Positions 51,241 to 59,287 are shown, counted from the first letter of the stretch. The stretch is 64,000 nucleotides of DNA from Bacteroidales bacterium (GCA_021740625.1 JAIOZK010000002.1:251186-315185); one strand, 5' to 3'. Program-made: numbers and translations. Notes: generated by a model from the sequence alone, not told the origin.

Positions 51241-53367
51241 ATGTTTGAACAAAGAATTGCAGAACAAACGGGTATTTCCCCAAAACAGGTTTTCAATACG
51301 CTCGAACTTCTGGCAACAGGCGCAACGGTTCCTTTTATTTCAAGGTACCGCAAAGAAGCCACAGGAAGTCTGGATGAAGTTCAGGTAGCGGAAATCCGGG
51401 ATTTGAACCATAAGTTTGAGGAACTGGAAAAACGTCGTAAATTCATTCTTGAATCCATAGAAGAGCAGGGAAAGCTAACGGATGATTTGAAATCTCAGAT
51501 AGAAAAGGCGGGGGAGCTTTCTGAACTCGAGGATCTGTATCTTCCCTATAAACCCAAAAAGAAAACCCGTGCTACCATCGCCAGGTCGAAAGGGCTGGAA
51601 CCTCTGGCAAAAATGCTTATGGCTCAGCGGCCATTTGACATTGAAGCAAAAGCCGCCGAATTCCTGAGCAAGGAAAAGGGAGTCGAAACCCTTGATGATG
51701 CACTGGCAGGTGCCCGCGACATCATTGCCGAGTGGGTGAATGAGAACCCCAGGGTACGTGCAAGCGTCAGAAAGCTGTTTTTGCAAAACGGCATGATCAA
51801 ATCCGGTGTTGTCAAGGCAAAAGAAGAGGAGGGTGTCAAATATAAAACCTATTTCGAATGGGAAGAGAAAGCGCTCAAATCTCCTTCGCACAGGGTGCTG
51901 GCCATGTTCCGGGGCGAAAAGGAAGGCTTCCTGCGTATAAAAATAGAACCAGGAATCGAGGAGGCCCTGGGCCGCATTGATTTGGTGATCCTAAAGGCTG
52001 AGAACGAAACCACAGAACATCTCCAGATGGCCATTGACGACAGCTATAAACGTTTGATCGCTCCTTCCATGGAGAATGAGATTCGCAGCATGATCAAGGA
52101 AAAAGCCGATGAGGCTGCCATCAAAGTTTTTGCTGAAAACCTGAGACAGTTATTGCTGGCGGCGCCCCTGGGGCCGAAGAACATCCTGGCCATCGACCCG
52201 GGCTTCAGAACCGGCTGTAAAGTTGTGGTGCTCGATCGCCAGGGCAATCTGAAGCATAACGAGACCATATATTCGCATCCCCCGCAAAGAGAGACCAAAC
52301 AGGCCATCAACAAGATCAGCAGCCTGGTGGATGCCTATAAGATAGAAGCCATTGCCATCGGGAATGGAACGGCAGGCAGGGAAACCGAAAATATGATCCG
52401 CAGGATCAAGTTCAAACAGGATGTGATGGCGGTCATGGTAAATGAGAGCGGGGCTTCGGTATATTCTGCATCGGCCATTGCCCGGGAAGAGTTCCCCGAA
52501 TATGATGTCACGGTAAGAGGGGCTGTGTCAATCGGGAGAAGGCTGATGGATCCCCTGGCCGAACTGGTCAAGATCGATCCCAAATCCATCGGGGTGGGGC
52601 AGTACCAACATGATGTAAACCAGGCAGCCTTGCAGCAAAGTTTGACCGATACCGTGGAGAGTTGTGTGAATATGGTTGGCGTGGAACTGAATACTGCCAG
52701 CAAAGAACTGCTGAAATATGTTTCCGGACTGGGACCTGTCCTGGCACAAAACATCATTGATTACCGCAAAGAAAAAGGGGCATTCAAATCCCGCAAGGAA
52801 TTGAAAAAAGTAAAACGGTTCGGGGAAAAAGCCTTTGAGCAATCAGCCGGTTTTCTGCGTATCCGGAATGCAAAAAATCCATTGGACAATACAGCGGTGC
52901 ATCCCGAAAGTTATCATATCGTGGAAAAAATGGCCAAAGCCATGCAAACCGACATTACGGGATTGATCAGGTATGATGAGGTTAGGGAAAAAATCAAACC
53001 GGAAAAATTTGTTACGGAAGAAGCCGGATTGCCCACTTTGAAAGACATCCTCAGGGAACTTGAGAAACCTGGCCGGGATCCCCGGGAAGATTTTGATGTC
53101 TTTGAATTTGATCAGGATGTAAACTCCATAGATGACCTGAAGCCGGGCATGAAGTTGCCGGGAATCGTTACCAATATTACAGCTTTCGGAGCTTTTGTGG
53201 ATGTCGGTGTGCACCAGGACGGATTGATCCACCTGAGCCAGATGGCCAATGCATTTGTCAGCGATCCCAATGAATATGTCAGGATCAATGAAAAAGTTGT
53301 GGTGAAAGTGCTGGATGTGGATATCGAAAGGAAACGCATACAGCTTTCTTTGAAAGATGTGGATTGA
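51241..53367 (+). CDS. tex: Tex family RNA-binding transcription accessory protein
   Basis: Tex is a conserved cytoplasmic protein that binds RNA and affects transcription. The 708-residue chain has the N-terminal helical domain with TVPFISRYRKEATGSLDE and LEDLYLPYKPKKKTRATIA. A YqgF/RNase H-like domain follows with LAIDPGFRTGCKVVVLD. The helix-hairpin-helix region has SVGQYQHDVNQ-like sequence (IGVGQYQHDVNQ) and GLGPVLAQNIIDYRKEKG. A C-terminal S1 domain has GIVTNITAFGAFVDVGVHQD and HLSQMA. The length is slightly below the E. coli protein (773), as is usual in this phylum. It is intact and stands alone. Confidence 0.96.
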   Translation: MFEQRIAEQTGISPKQVFNTLELLATGATVPFISRYRKEATGSLDEVQVAEIRDLNHKFEELEKRRKFILESIEEQGKLTDDLKSQIEKAGELSELEDLYLPYKPKKKTRATIARSKGLEPLAKMLMAQRPFDIEAKAAEFLSKEKGVETLDDALAGARDIIAEWVNENPRVRASVRKLFLQNGMIKSGVVKAKEEEGVKYKTYFEWEEKALKSPSHRVLAMFRGEKEGFLRIKIEPGIEEALGRIDLVILKAENETTEHLQMAIDDSYKRLIAPSMENEIRSMIKEKADEAAIKVFAENLRQLLLAAPLGPKNILAIDPGFRTGCKVVVLDRQGNLKHNETIYSHPPQRETKQAINKISSLVDAYKIEAIAIGNGTAGRETENMIRRIKFKQDVMAVMVNESGASVYSASAIAREEFPEYDVTVRGAVSIGRRLMDPLAELVKIDPKSIGVGQYQHDVNQAALQQSLTDTVESCVNMVGVELNTASKELLKYVSGLGPVLAQNIIDYRKEKGAFKSRKELKKVKRFGEKAFEQSAGFLRIRNAKNPLDNTAVHPESYHIVEKMAKAMQTDITGLIRYDEVREKIKPEKFVTEEAGLPTLKDILRELEKPGRDPREDFDVFEFDQDVNSIDDLKPGMKLPGIVTNITAFGAFVDVGVHQDGLIHLSQMANAFVSDPNEYVRINEKVVVKVLDVDIERKRIQLSLKDVD

Positions 53368-53391
53368 ATCCAATAGAAAATTTTTTTCTTG

Positions 53392-53399
53392 TATCTTCG
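53392..53399 (+). promoter_or_regulatory. Probable -7 promoter element of the PorT-like gene
   Basis: TATCTTCG differs by one base from TAnnTTTG and lies 31 bases before the ATG at 53430. Confidence 0.35.
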
Positions 53400-53429
53400 T
53401 TTAAAATCCTGTATAAGATCTACCGGAAT

Positions 53430-54080
53430 ATGCGATTACACAAAATATTTGGGATTGCCCTGTTGCTGCTTTTTCTAATTGCGCATGCTCATGCCCAGAT
53501 TTTTAAGGGGGCTGCCATTGGTGGATTTAACCTGACACAGGTGGATGGCGATGAGGTATACGGGTTCAACAGGATTGGACTGAATGCAGGTGCCGGGGTT
53601 GTACTTCCCCTGGGTGAACATTGGGAAATAAGCCTGGAGACTTCCTTCAGCCAGAAAGGAGCCTACCAGAAACAGCAATACATCGATTCTTCCCGGGCCC
53701 TTACCGGTGAATATAATCTGCGTTTGAATTATGTGGAGGTGCCTCTGCTGTTGCACTATAAAGACAAAGGCGGACTGACTTTCGGGGCGGGCCTCTCCTG
53801 GGGTCGCCTGGTAAGCAGCAAGGAGATAGAACACGGTGATGAAGAGATCGCCTATTCCGACAGCATTCCTTTTAATGACAACGATTTTTCCGTGATTGCC
53901 GATATCCGCTTCAGGATCTGGAAAAACCTGCACGGGAATTTCAGGTATTCCTATTCACTTCAGTCCATCCGGGAACGTACTTTTTACAGTCTTGACAAAA
54001 GCAATTCCTGGACAAGAAAGCAATACAACAACGTACTCACTTTCAGAATTATTTATATCATAGACCTTTTAAAATTCTAA
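53430..54080 (+). CDS. Outer-membrane beta-barrel protein (PorT-like / OMP_b-brl family)
   Basis: This is a predicted eight-stranded outer-membrane barrel of 216 residues. A signal peptide (FGIALLLLFLIAHAHAQ) is followed by GAAIGGFNLTQVDGDEVYG and alternating strands such as LGEHWEISLETSFSQKGAY, LNYVEVPLLLHYK and LTFGAGLSWGRL. The GxxxGxNxSQ-like opening and the phrase YVEVPLLLHY are typical of the PorT/OMP_b-brl_2 proteins of Bacteroidetes. PorT itself is a T9SS component, but this general family is broad, so a secretion role is not claimed. It lies just before the cupin gene with a two-base gap. Confidence 0.8.
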   Translation: MRLHKIFGIALLLLFLIAHAHAQIFKGAAIGGFNLTQVDGDEVYGFNRIGLNAGAGVVLPLGEHWEISLETSFSQKGAYQKQQYIDSSRALTGEYNLRLNYVEVPLLLHYKDKGGLTFGAGLSWGRLVSSKEIEHGDEEIAYSDSIPFNDNDFSVIADIRFRIWKNLHGNFRYSYSLQSIRERTFYSLDKSNSWTRKQYNNVLTFRIIYIIDLLKF

Positions 54081-54082
54081 CA

Positions 54083-54598
54083 ATGAAATACAGCGCACAG
54101 CACTGGATCGATAAGCTTGAAATGCAGAAACACCCTGAGGGAGGATATTTCAAAGAAGTTTACCGCTCCGAAGAAACCATCGACCGTTTGTCCTTGAACG
54201 AACGCTATGGTGGTGATCGGAACTACGCTACAGCCATTTATTTCCTGATCGCAGGGGAAGATTTTTCAGGCTTTCATAAATTGAATTCCGATGAGATCTG
54301 GCATTTTTATGAAGGTAAATCCCTGATCATTCATATGATCTCTCAGGATGGCAAACTTACACAAAAGAAGCTGGGACATGACTGGGAGAGCGGAGAGCAG
54401 CCCATGGTTGTCATTCCACGACATAGCTGGTTTGCTGGAGAGATGATCGATAAAAAAGCATATACCCTTTTTGGTTGCACGGTGGCCCCGGGTTTTGATT
54501 TTAAGGATTTTATCCTGGCCGACAAGGCTAAGTTAAGTCAGCAGTTCCCGCAACACGAGAAGTTGATCGGGAGGCTTGTGCATGATCATGTAAAATAG
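54083..54598 (+). CDS. Cupin_5 (DUF985) family protein
   Basis: This is a small cytoplasmic cupin (171 residues) of the DUF985 family, with HPEGGYFKEVYRSEE, TAIYFLIAGEDFSGFHKLNS and DEIWHFYEGKSLIIHMI. PRHSWFAGEM and LFGCTVAPGFDFKDF complete the double beta-barrel. Family members lack a well-established function; some resemble sugar-binding or metal-dependent cupins. The gene is two bases after the barrel protein gene, so they share a transcript. It overlaps the convergent VTT gene by 13 bases. Confidence 0.88.
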   Translation: MKYSAQHWIDKLEMQKHPEGGYFKEVYRSEETIDRLSLNERYGGDRNYATAIYFLIAGEDFSGFHKLNSDEIWHFYEGKSLIIHMISQDGKLTQKKLGHDWESGEQPMVVIPRHSWFAGEMIDKKAYTLFGCTVAPGFDFKDFILADKAKLSQQFPQHEKLIGRLVHDHVK

Positions 54599-55158
54599 AT
54601 CGACTGGTAAATCAGTATGGAGTATGCAATAAACCGCACAAAGCGAAACAAGGAAAACAATATGTAATTCCGGAAAGGATAGTCCACCGCTCCGATGATC
54701 ATGGCTATTGCACTGAATGGAACAGGGGTGAGGGAGGCCACAATAATGATAAAACCCCCGAATCGCCTTACATAGCCCGCATATTTTTCCAGGTAACGTT
54801 TGTGGAGTCTTTGATAAAATCTGGTATCATTGAAATAATTTCCGATGAAATAGCCAAGAATGCCAGCTCCATATGAGATGCCTGAAAGTATGATTAGCGT
54901 GACAATATAAAAGCTGATATCCTCCTTCTGTGCACTCACGAGCATGAATATCTCCGGTGGTATAATACCAAAAGCAACTTCCGAAAGGCTGAAAACAAGG
55001 TAAAACCAGAATGGTTTATCGTAAATGGGTGCGATGTACTTTTCGTAGTGGACATCTCCCAGGCGGTTAAAAAGGATCACAAATACCACGATGATCACCA
55101 GCAGCCATAAAATGCCACTGCCCAGGTTACGCAGGAAAAACCGGCTTCTTTCGCTCAT
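54586..55158 (-). CDS. VTT/DedA-like membrane protein (YqaA type)
   Basis: This is a predicted inner-membrane protein of the VTT (SNARE-associated, DedA-like) group, 190 residues. It has about four to five hydrophobic segments and shows LSEVAFGIIPPEIFMLVSAQ, GAGILGYFIGNYF, FIIIVASLTPVPFSAIAMIIG and FRFVRFIAYSILIY. Relatives act as lipid scramblases or flippases at membranes, but this small form has no known substrate. Its 3' end overlaps the cupin gene on the other strand by 13 bases. Confidence 0.82.
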   Translation of the reverse strand: MSERSRFFLRNLGSGILWLLVIIVVFVILFNRLGDVHYEKYIAPIYDKPFWFYLVFSLSEVAFGIIPPEIFMLVSAQKEDISFYIVTLIILSGISYGAGILGYFIGNYFNDTRFYQRLHKRYLEKYAGYVRRFGGFIIIVASLTPVPFSAIAMIIGAVDYPFRNYILFSLFRFVRFIAYSILIYQSIYFT

Positions 55159-55238
55159 GTGATATTCTGGTTGGAGTGATTATTTATTTTCAGGGAACAA
55201 AACTAAGTTAATAATCCTTGCTAAAACAATAACATGCC

Positions 55239-56051
55239 TTATTTTGTTTCAGACTTCATTCTTTTTTCTTCCATAGCATTGATAAAATAGAGGGCGATGG
55301 GCAGCGAAAGAGGGTTGCTTTTGTCCATGCGCTCAGGATGCCATTGAACAGCCATCATAAAAGGTCTGTTCAGCGCTTCCTCCCATTCGATGGCTTCCGG
55401 AAGTGAGTCTGTTGCACGGGCAACAATCTTCAGGCCTTCGCCCAGATGGCTGATGGCCTGGTGGTGGTTGCTGGCCACAAAGCCCATCCTGGCATTGCTC
55501 GTTTGAAATAGCTTGGAGTTGCTGTCGATTACCACTTTATGATAACAACTGTAGGGATCTTTTGCGATGCGATGTTTTACGGTGGTGTCATAATCTGTTG
55601 GAATATCGACAATCAAACTTCCATCGAAATACACATTCAGGATTTGTTCTCCGCGGCAAATGCCCAGTATTGGTATCTTCATGGCCAGGGCTTTGGTGAT
55701 CAGGCTCATCTCCAGGGTATCCCTTCGGCGGTCGAAAGAACCACAAAGTGCCGTATCCTCGATCTGCCCGTACCAGGCCGGGTAAATATCCGGTCCGCCG
55801 GTGAGCAATAAGCCATCAGATGATTCCAGTAATTCCAGTGCCGAATCAATGTGTATGGTGTACATATTCTGGATTTGAATGGTAGAATCCACGATATGCA
55901 ACCAGTTGGCATAATTCTCATAATGACTGCCCGGACCGGCTTTGGATACAGCTATTTTAAGGGGTTTGTGCTCGGGTTCGTGCACGCATCCCGTTAAAAA
56001 GATCAAAAGAAGCACGAGGGAAAAAACAGTGCTTGTAATATGTTTGTTCAT
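55239..56051 (-). CDS. Lipoprotein of the class I glutamine amidotransferase / peptidase C26 family
   Basis: This is a predicted exported gamma-glutamyl hydrolase-like protein, 270 residues, with lipobox LIFLTGC near residue 20. It keeps the catalytic triad of class I amidotransferases: Cys in GICRGEQIL, His and Glu in VQWHPERMD. LLLTGGPDIYPAWYG and VDIPTDYDTTVKHRI are typical of PuuD/C26 peptidases. Being exported as a lipoprotein is unusual for this family, which is mostly cytoplasmic. It probably cleaves gamma-glutamyl compounds at the cell surface or in the periplasm. The ATG at 56051 begins the lipoprotein signal; longer readings run into intergenic repeats. Confidence 0.83.
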   Translation of the reverse strand: MNKHITSTVFSLVLLLIFLTGCVHEPEHKPLKIAVSKAGPGSHYENYANWLHIVDSTIQIQNMYTIHIDSALELLESSDGLLLTGGPDIYPAWYGQIEDTALCGSFDRRRDTLEMSLITKALAMKIPILGICRGEQILNVYFDGSLIVDIPTDYDTTVKHRIAKDPYSCYHKVVIDSNSKLFQTSNARMGFVASNHHQAISHLGEGLKIVARATDSLPEAIEWEEALNRPFMMAVQWHPERMDKSNPLSLPIALYFINAMEEKRMKSETK

Positions 56052-56306
56052 GTTATTGGTTTTGGTTTGGGTAAAATTATAAAACTTTCTTGCCACCAAG
56101 ACACCAAAGCACAAAGATTCACTAAGAAAACAGGTACAATGTGGCAAGTCTTTCATTATGCCAATCCAGGCTTCTTTTACCCCCTCTCCCGTCTTTCCCT
56201 GGAGGGGGAGAAGCCCTGGGATGCATGAAGTTAACTTGTGTTGATCAATGAACGGATTTTTAAGAATTGCCAGTTGATAACAGGCAGCCCTTGAAGTCCC
56301 TCTCCC

Positions 56307-56435
56307 GGGGCTGTCTAAAAAGTGCCCAATAGTTAATTGGGTCACATCGAGCGCAGACGAGATGCACTGATTATCAACAATCTTTAAGCTTCGAATCCCT
56401 GCCTGGCCGACAGGCAAGGCGCTCAGCCTGACGGA
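56307..56435. repeat. Intergenic repeat-element remnants (GGGGCTGTCTAAAAA ... GCTCAGCCTG)
   Basis: The 588-base gap between the amidotransferase lipoprotein and trmN6 contains GGGGCTGTCTAAAAA at 56307-56321 and GCTCAGCCTGACGGAATA at 56421-56438. The same two motifs occur at 41524-41539 (reverse orientation) and 41501-41510. They look like leftover ends of dispersed intergenic elements. No open frame of interest is present here. Confidence 0.45.
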
Positions 56436-56494
56436 ATATCGCACATCTTGGACATCCTCCGCAGGTATAAATAGTGTAGCTGGGTTTTAGGTCC

Positions 56495-56550
56495 GTATTT
56501 GATACGTATTTGATACGTTTAATTACGTATTAACTACGCATGAAGTACGC
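56495..56550 (+). repeat. Degenerate 11-bp tandem repeat (GTATTTGATAC)5
   Basis: Two exact GTATTTGATAC units are followed by degenerate units GTTTAATTAC, GTATTAACTAC and GCATGAAGTAC. Each unit starts with a G and ends in TAC, so the array is rich in TACGTA-like palindromes. Confidence 0.65.
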
Positions 56551-56639
56551 AGGATCAGCCGTCCAAAGATTAACAAGTCTTTAAGTCACAGAATATCACC
56601 AGAACCCGGGCAAAGCAGAAAAGCAAATCAGTACGAATA

Positions 56640-57341
56640 TCAAAAACCCAGATAAAAATCCCCTGTCAGGTTTTGATACTCTTCCGTCCAGGAACCATCC
56701 TTGTTTTTGATGGTCAGTTCCGCTTCTGCTTTTTTTTGTCTTTGTTTTGTGAATTCCAGGATACACCGTTTGGGTGTTTTGCCTTCCCGGGGAATGACCT
56801 TCAGTTCGAACGTACAGTATAAATCTTCTATCAGGGCTTTGCTGATGAAGTTTGTGCTTTGATCCGCCGGGAGGATCAGCGTGAATCTGCTGTTATTATG
56901 CATCATGTGTGATGTATGAAAAAGCAGTTCCTCAAATGTCAGGTGGCCTGTATGCTTCGAAATGTTTTTATGCTTCATGGCCGGTTTCAGGGAGTTTTCG
57001 AAAAACGGGGGATTGCTGACGATCAGGTCGTATTTTTCATTTCGCTCTTCCGAAAATTCCCGAAAAGAGGCATGATGGATTTTGATGCGATCTTGCCAGG
57101 GAGAGTTTTCAACATTCTGCCTCGTCTGCATCGCGCTGTCGTGGTCGATTTCGACAGCATCGATGTTTGTTTTATCTGATCGCTGGGCCAGCATCAGCGC
57201 GATCAGTCCGCAGCCGGTCCCGATGTCCAGGATCGTTTTTACTCCTTGCACATTGGCCCATGCCCCGAGCAAAACGCCGTCGGTGCCCACTTTCATGGTA
57301 CAGTGTTCGTCGGATACGGAAAAGTGTTTGAATTGGAACAT
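56640..57341 (-). CDS. trmN6: tRNA1(Val) (adenine(37)-N6)-methyltransferase
   Basis: This is a SAM-dependent methyltransferase that makes m6A37 in tRNA-Val (YfiC type), 233 residues. It opens FQFKHFSVSDEHCTMKVGTD, typical of this family. It has the SAM-binding DIGTGCGLIALMLAQ, acidic DAVEIDHDSAMQT, and the catalytic N6-adenine motif VSNPPFFENSL. A later RCILEFTKQRQK follows. The ATG at 57341 is followed by a sequence that starts the family normally. It is transcribed away from a gap holding short tandem repeats. Confidence 0.9.
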   Translation of the reverse strand: MFQFKHFSVSDEHCTMKVGTDGVLLGAWANVQGVKTILDIGTGCGLIALMLAQRSDKTNIDAVEIDHDSAMQTRQNVENSPWQDRIKIHHASFREFSEERNEKYDLIVSNPPFFENSLKPAMKHKNISKHTGHLTFEELLFHTSHMMHNNSRFTLILPADQSTNFISKALIEDLYCTFELKVIPREGKTPKRCILEFTKQRQKKAEAELTIKNKDGSWTEEYQNLTGDFYLGF

Positions 57342-57367
57342 GGGGATTGCTTAAGCTGGTTAATTGG

Positions 57368-57397
57368 TTTATTGTGTTTATTGTGTTTATTGTGTTT
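57368..57397 (+). repeat. 9-bp tandem repeat (TTTATTGTG)3
   Basis: Three exact TTTATTGTG units and a partial one lie 27 bases upstream of trmN6 on the far side of its start. Confidence 0.75.
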
Positions 57398-57498
57398 GTT
57401 CATTAATGTCTGTTATTCCGGATTCCTTGTTCTGGATTTCGGATTTGATTGATCTTGCCTTTTCATATTTGAAGTTAAAAGTTTCTCTAAAGTCGGTA

Positions 57499-57537
57499 CT
57501 CAAACCTGTCAGGTTCTCAAAACCTGACAGGTTTGAG
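57499..57537. repeat. Perfect 17-base inverted repeat with AACCTGACAGGTT core
   Basis: CTCAAACCTGTCAGGTT and its exact complement flank a five-base loop CTCAA. Each arm also contains a near-palindrome ACCTGTCAGGT. It is intergenic and has no T-run; a similar sequence is, as I recall, common in Bacteroidetes intergenic DNA. Confidence 0.7.
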
Positions 57538-57653
57538 AAGGGCGAATGCCTTTAGCCACTGCTACTACCGCCTGCCACTGTTTCTTGCCAAACCCGGGAC
57601 TTGATCTCCTTTCTGTATAATATGTAAATAATTTAAACAAATTAGCCTGCATC

Positions 57654-57727
57654 CGAGTGACTGCTACTGCCACTGCCACTGCCAACTCCCGTCTGCCGAC
57701 TGCTAACTGCCGCCTGCCAAACTGCCA
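57654..57727 (+). repeat. Degenerate 6-7 bp tandem repeat (ACTGCC / CTGCCAA) ending at the rimM stop
   Basis: Four ACTGCC-like hexamers are followed by heptamers such as CTGCCGA, CTGCTAA, CTGCCGC and CTGCCAA. The array ends two bases before the rimM stop codon (minus strand, 57730-57732). The rest of the 388-base gap from 57342 holds only the other repeats listed. Confidence 0.65.
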
Positions 57728-57729
57728 AT

Positions 57730-58254
57730 CTACTCATAAATCTCCAACAAACCCTCCGGTGTCTCAACAACAATCTCCCTTTTCTCACGGTCCACTTTTT
57801 TGATGATATCGTCGGCCACGGGAATCAGCAGCTCTTTTCCTTTTTTGTCGAACACCTTGAACAGGGCCTGGTTGGGCATGTCGAGCACCTCTTTCATGAT
57901 CCCCAGGTATCCCTGCTTTACATCTGTGACTGCAAAGCCTTTGATCTCGTGATAGTAAAACTTATTGCCTTTCAGTTCTGGCAGGCTTTCTCCGGGCAGG
58001 TACATCTTGCAGCCGGTCAGCAATTCCTCTATGCCCTCGGTGGTATCTTCCTCAAATTCGATCATGGCCGAGCTGCCGGATAATTCCATGTTTTTGATAA
58101 AGAAGGGGATGTAGGTATGGTTGATATCGATAAAGACCACATCCAGCTTTTTATACTTCTCCGGTTCATCGGTATCCAGGGTAGCCCTGAACTTTTCCCC
58201 CGAAGCAACGGCCTTGTTGATCCGGCCCAGGTAAAAGAAGTCTTCTTTTTTCAT
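57730..58254 (-). CDS. rimM: Ribosome maturation factor RimM
   Basis: RimM helps 30S subunit assembly near the 16S rRNA head and binds S19. The 174-residue protein begins MKKEDFFYLGRINKAVASG, the usual RimM opening. It has an N-terminal barrel ending SGSSAMIEFEEDTTEGIEEL, a linker, and a PRC-like C domain with LGIMKEVLDMPNQALFKVFD and ELLIPVADDIIKKVD. The ATG at 58254 is selected; a longer reading would enter an intergenic inverted repeat. It lies downstream of rpsP on the same strand, an order common in bacteria, but a terminator-like hairpin separates them. Confidence 0.92.
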   Translation of the reverse strand: MKKEDFFYLGRINKAVASGEKFRATLDTDEPEKYKKLDVVFIDINHTYIPFFIKNMELSGSSAMIEFEEDTTEGIEELLTGCKMYLPGESLPELKGNKFYYHEIKGFAVTDVKQGYLGIMKEVLDMPNQALFKVFDKKGKELLIPVADDIIKKVDREKREIVVETPEGLLEIYE

Positions 58255-58271
58255 GCTTCTAAAATTTATAC

Positions 58272-58350
58272 TTAACCGCAAAGGTCGCAAAGAAAATACT
58301 ATGACCGCAAAGATAAATTATGATAAGCTTCTTTGCGACCTTGCGGTTAA
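58272..58350. repeat. Inverted repeat with TTAACCGCAAAGGTCGCAAAG arms
   Basis: TTAACCGCAAAGG-type arms at 58272-58292 and 58331-58350 are complementary except for one extra A. The loop repeats the GACCGCAAAG motif at 58312-58322. It lies between rpsP and rimM and resembles a widespread CGCAAAG intergenic family; a related copy occurs at 59621-59692. Confidence 0.65.
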
Positions 58351-58354
58351 AGAC

Positions 58355-58388
58355 AAAAAAGGCCGGAACACACGCCCCGGCCTTTTTC
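58355..58388 (-). terminator. Bidirectional terminator-like hairpin after rpsP
   Basis: AAAAAGGCCGG and CCGGCCTTTTT flank a ten-base loop, giving an eleven-pair stem with A and T tails on both strands. It lies about 20 bases after the rpsP stop, so it would end or attenuate transcription before rimM. Confidence 0.75.
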
Positions 58389-58408
58389 GCTTTTTGTTAC
58401 AAGAAAAA

Positions 58409-59287
58409 CTACTCCTCTTTCTTGGCTTCTTCTTTCTTTTCTTCTTTCTCAGCCTTTTCCTCTTCTTTCTTTGCTTCGGCCTTTACTTCATCGGTTTTTT
58501 GCTCCTGCGCCTTGTCGGTAGCTTCCTCTTTGGCTTTTTCTTCGCTTTTTCCGGCTTCTTCCTTCTTCTCCTCAGCTTTCGGCTCTTCTTTCTTTTCTTC
58601 CTTCTTCTCAACTGCTGCTGCACCTGCTACTGCCTCCTCTTTCTTCGGCTCCTCTTTCTTCGGCTCCTCTTTCTCCTCTGCTTCTTTCTCCTCTCCAGCC
58701 GCTGCACCTGCTGCTGCCTCCTCTTTCTTCGGTTCTTCTTTCTTCTCTTCAGTCTTTTCCTCTGCTGCTGCCTCCTTTTCTTTGGCCGCTTCTTCTTCCT
58801 GTGCTGCTTTCACCTGGGCCTCCATCTCTTCGGCGCGCATCTTGGCCAGTTCGGCAGCCCTTTCTTCGTTGATCTTCCTTTCGGCCTCGAGTTTCTTCTT
58901 GCGTTCATCCCTGGCCTTTTGCTCTTCAGAGCTGGCCTGGCTGCGTATCTTTTCTTCCTTCTCGCTCATCCATGCCTGGAATTTGGCTTCTGCTTCCTGT
59001 TCGCTCAAAGCGCCTTTCTTCACACCTTTTAAAAGATGGTTTTTGTAAAGCACGCCCTTGAAGCCCAGGATAGACCTGACGGTTTCCGAAGGCTGTGCGC
59101 CTTTCTGGAGCCAGTCGAGTGCCCTGTCAAAATCCAGGATGATCTCTGCGGGATTGGGGATGGGATTGTAGGTTCCTATCCTTTCGATGTACCTGCCGTC
59201 GCGGGGAGAACGTTTGTCGGCGATGACGATGTGGTAAAAAGCACTTCCCTTTTTACCCCTTCTTTGTAATCTGATTCTTGTTGCCAT
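58409..59287 (-). CDS. rpsP: Ribosomal protein S16 with a long Lys/Glu/Ala-rich tail
   Basis: Residues 1 to about 95 are a normal S16: MATRIRLQRRGKKGSAFYHI, DKRSPRDGRYIERIGTYNPI, LDWLQKGAQPSETVRSIL. S16 proteins are usually about 80-90 residues, longer in Bacteroidetes. Here the total is 292 residues, and from about residue 115 to the end the chain is almost only Lys, Glu and Ala, with repeats such as KKEEPKKEE and AAAGAAAGEE. This probably forms an extended, highly charged disordered or coiled arm on the ribosome. The start at 59287 is set by homology; a longer reading is rejected. The tail coding sequence also creates long shadow frames on the other strand. Confidence 0.93.
   Translation of the reverse strand: MATRIRLQRRGKKGSAFYHIVIADKRSPRDGRYIERIGTYNPIPNPAEIILDFDRALDWLQKGAQPSETVRSILGFKGVLYKNHLLKGVKKGALSEQEAEAKFQAWMSEKEEKIRSQASSEEQKARDERKKKLEAERKINEERAAELAKMRAEEMEAQVKAAQEEEAAKEKEAAAEEKTEEKKEEPKKEEAAAGAAAGEEKEAEEKEEPKKEEPKKEEAVAGAAAVEKKEEKKEEPKAEEKKEEAGKSEEKAKEEATDKAQEQKTDEVKAEAKKEEEKAEKEEKKEEAKKEE

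Noticed and set aside
58253..59048. Two long plus-strand open frames, rich in Phe/Leu and Ser/Ala, opposite rpsP
   Set aside because: They are mirror images of the Lys/Glu/Ala-rich codons of the S16 tail on the other strand; their composition is artificial and no start signal is present.
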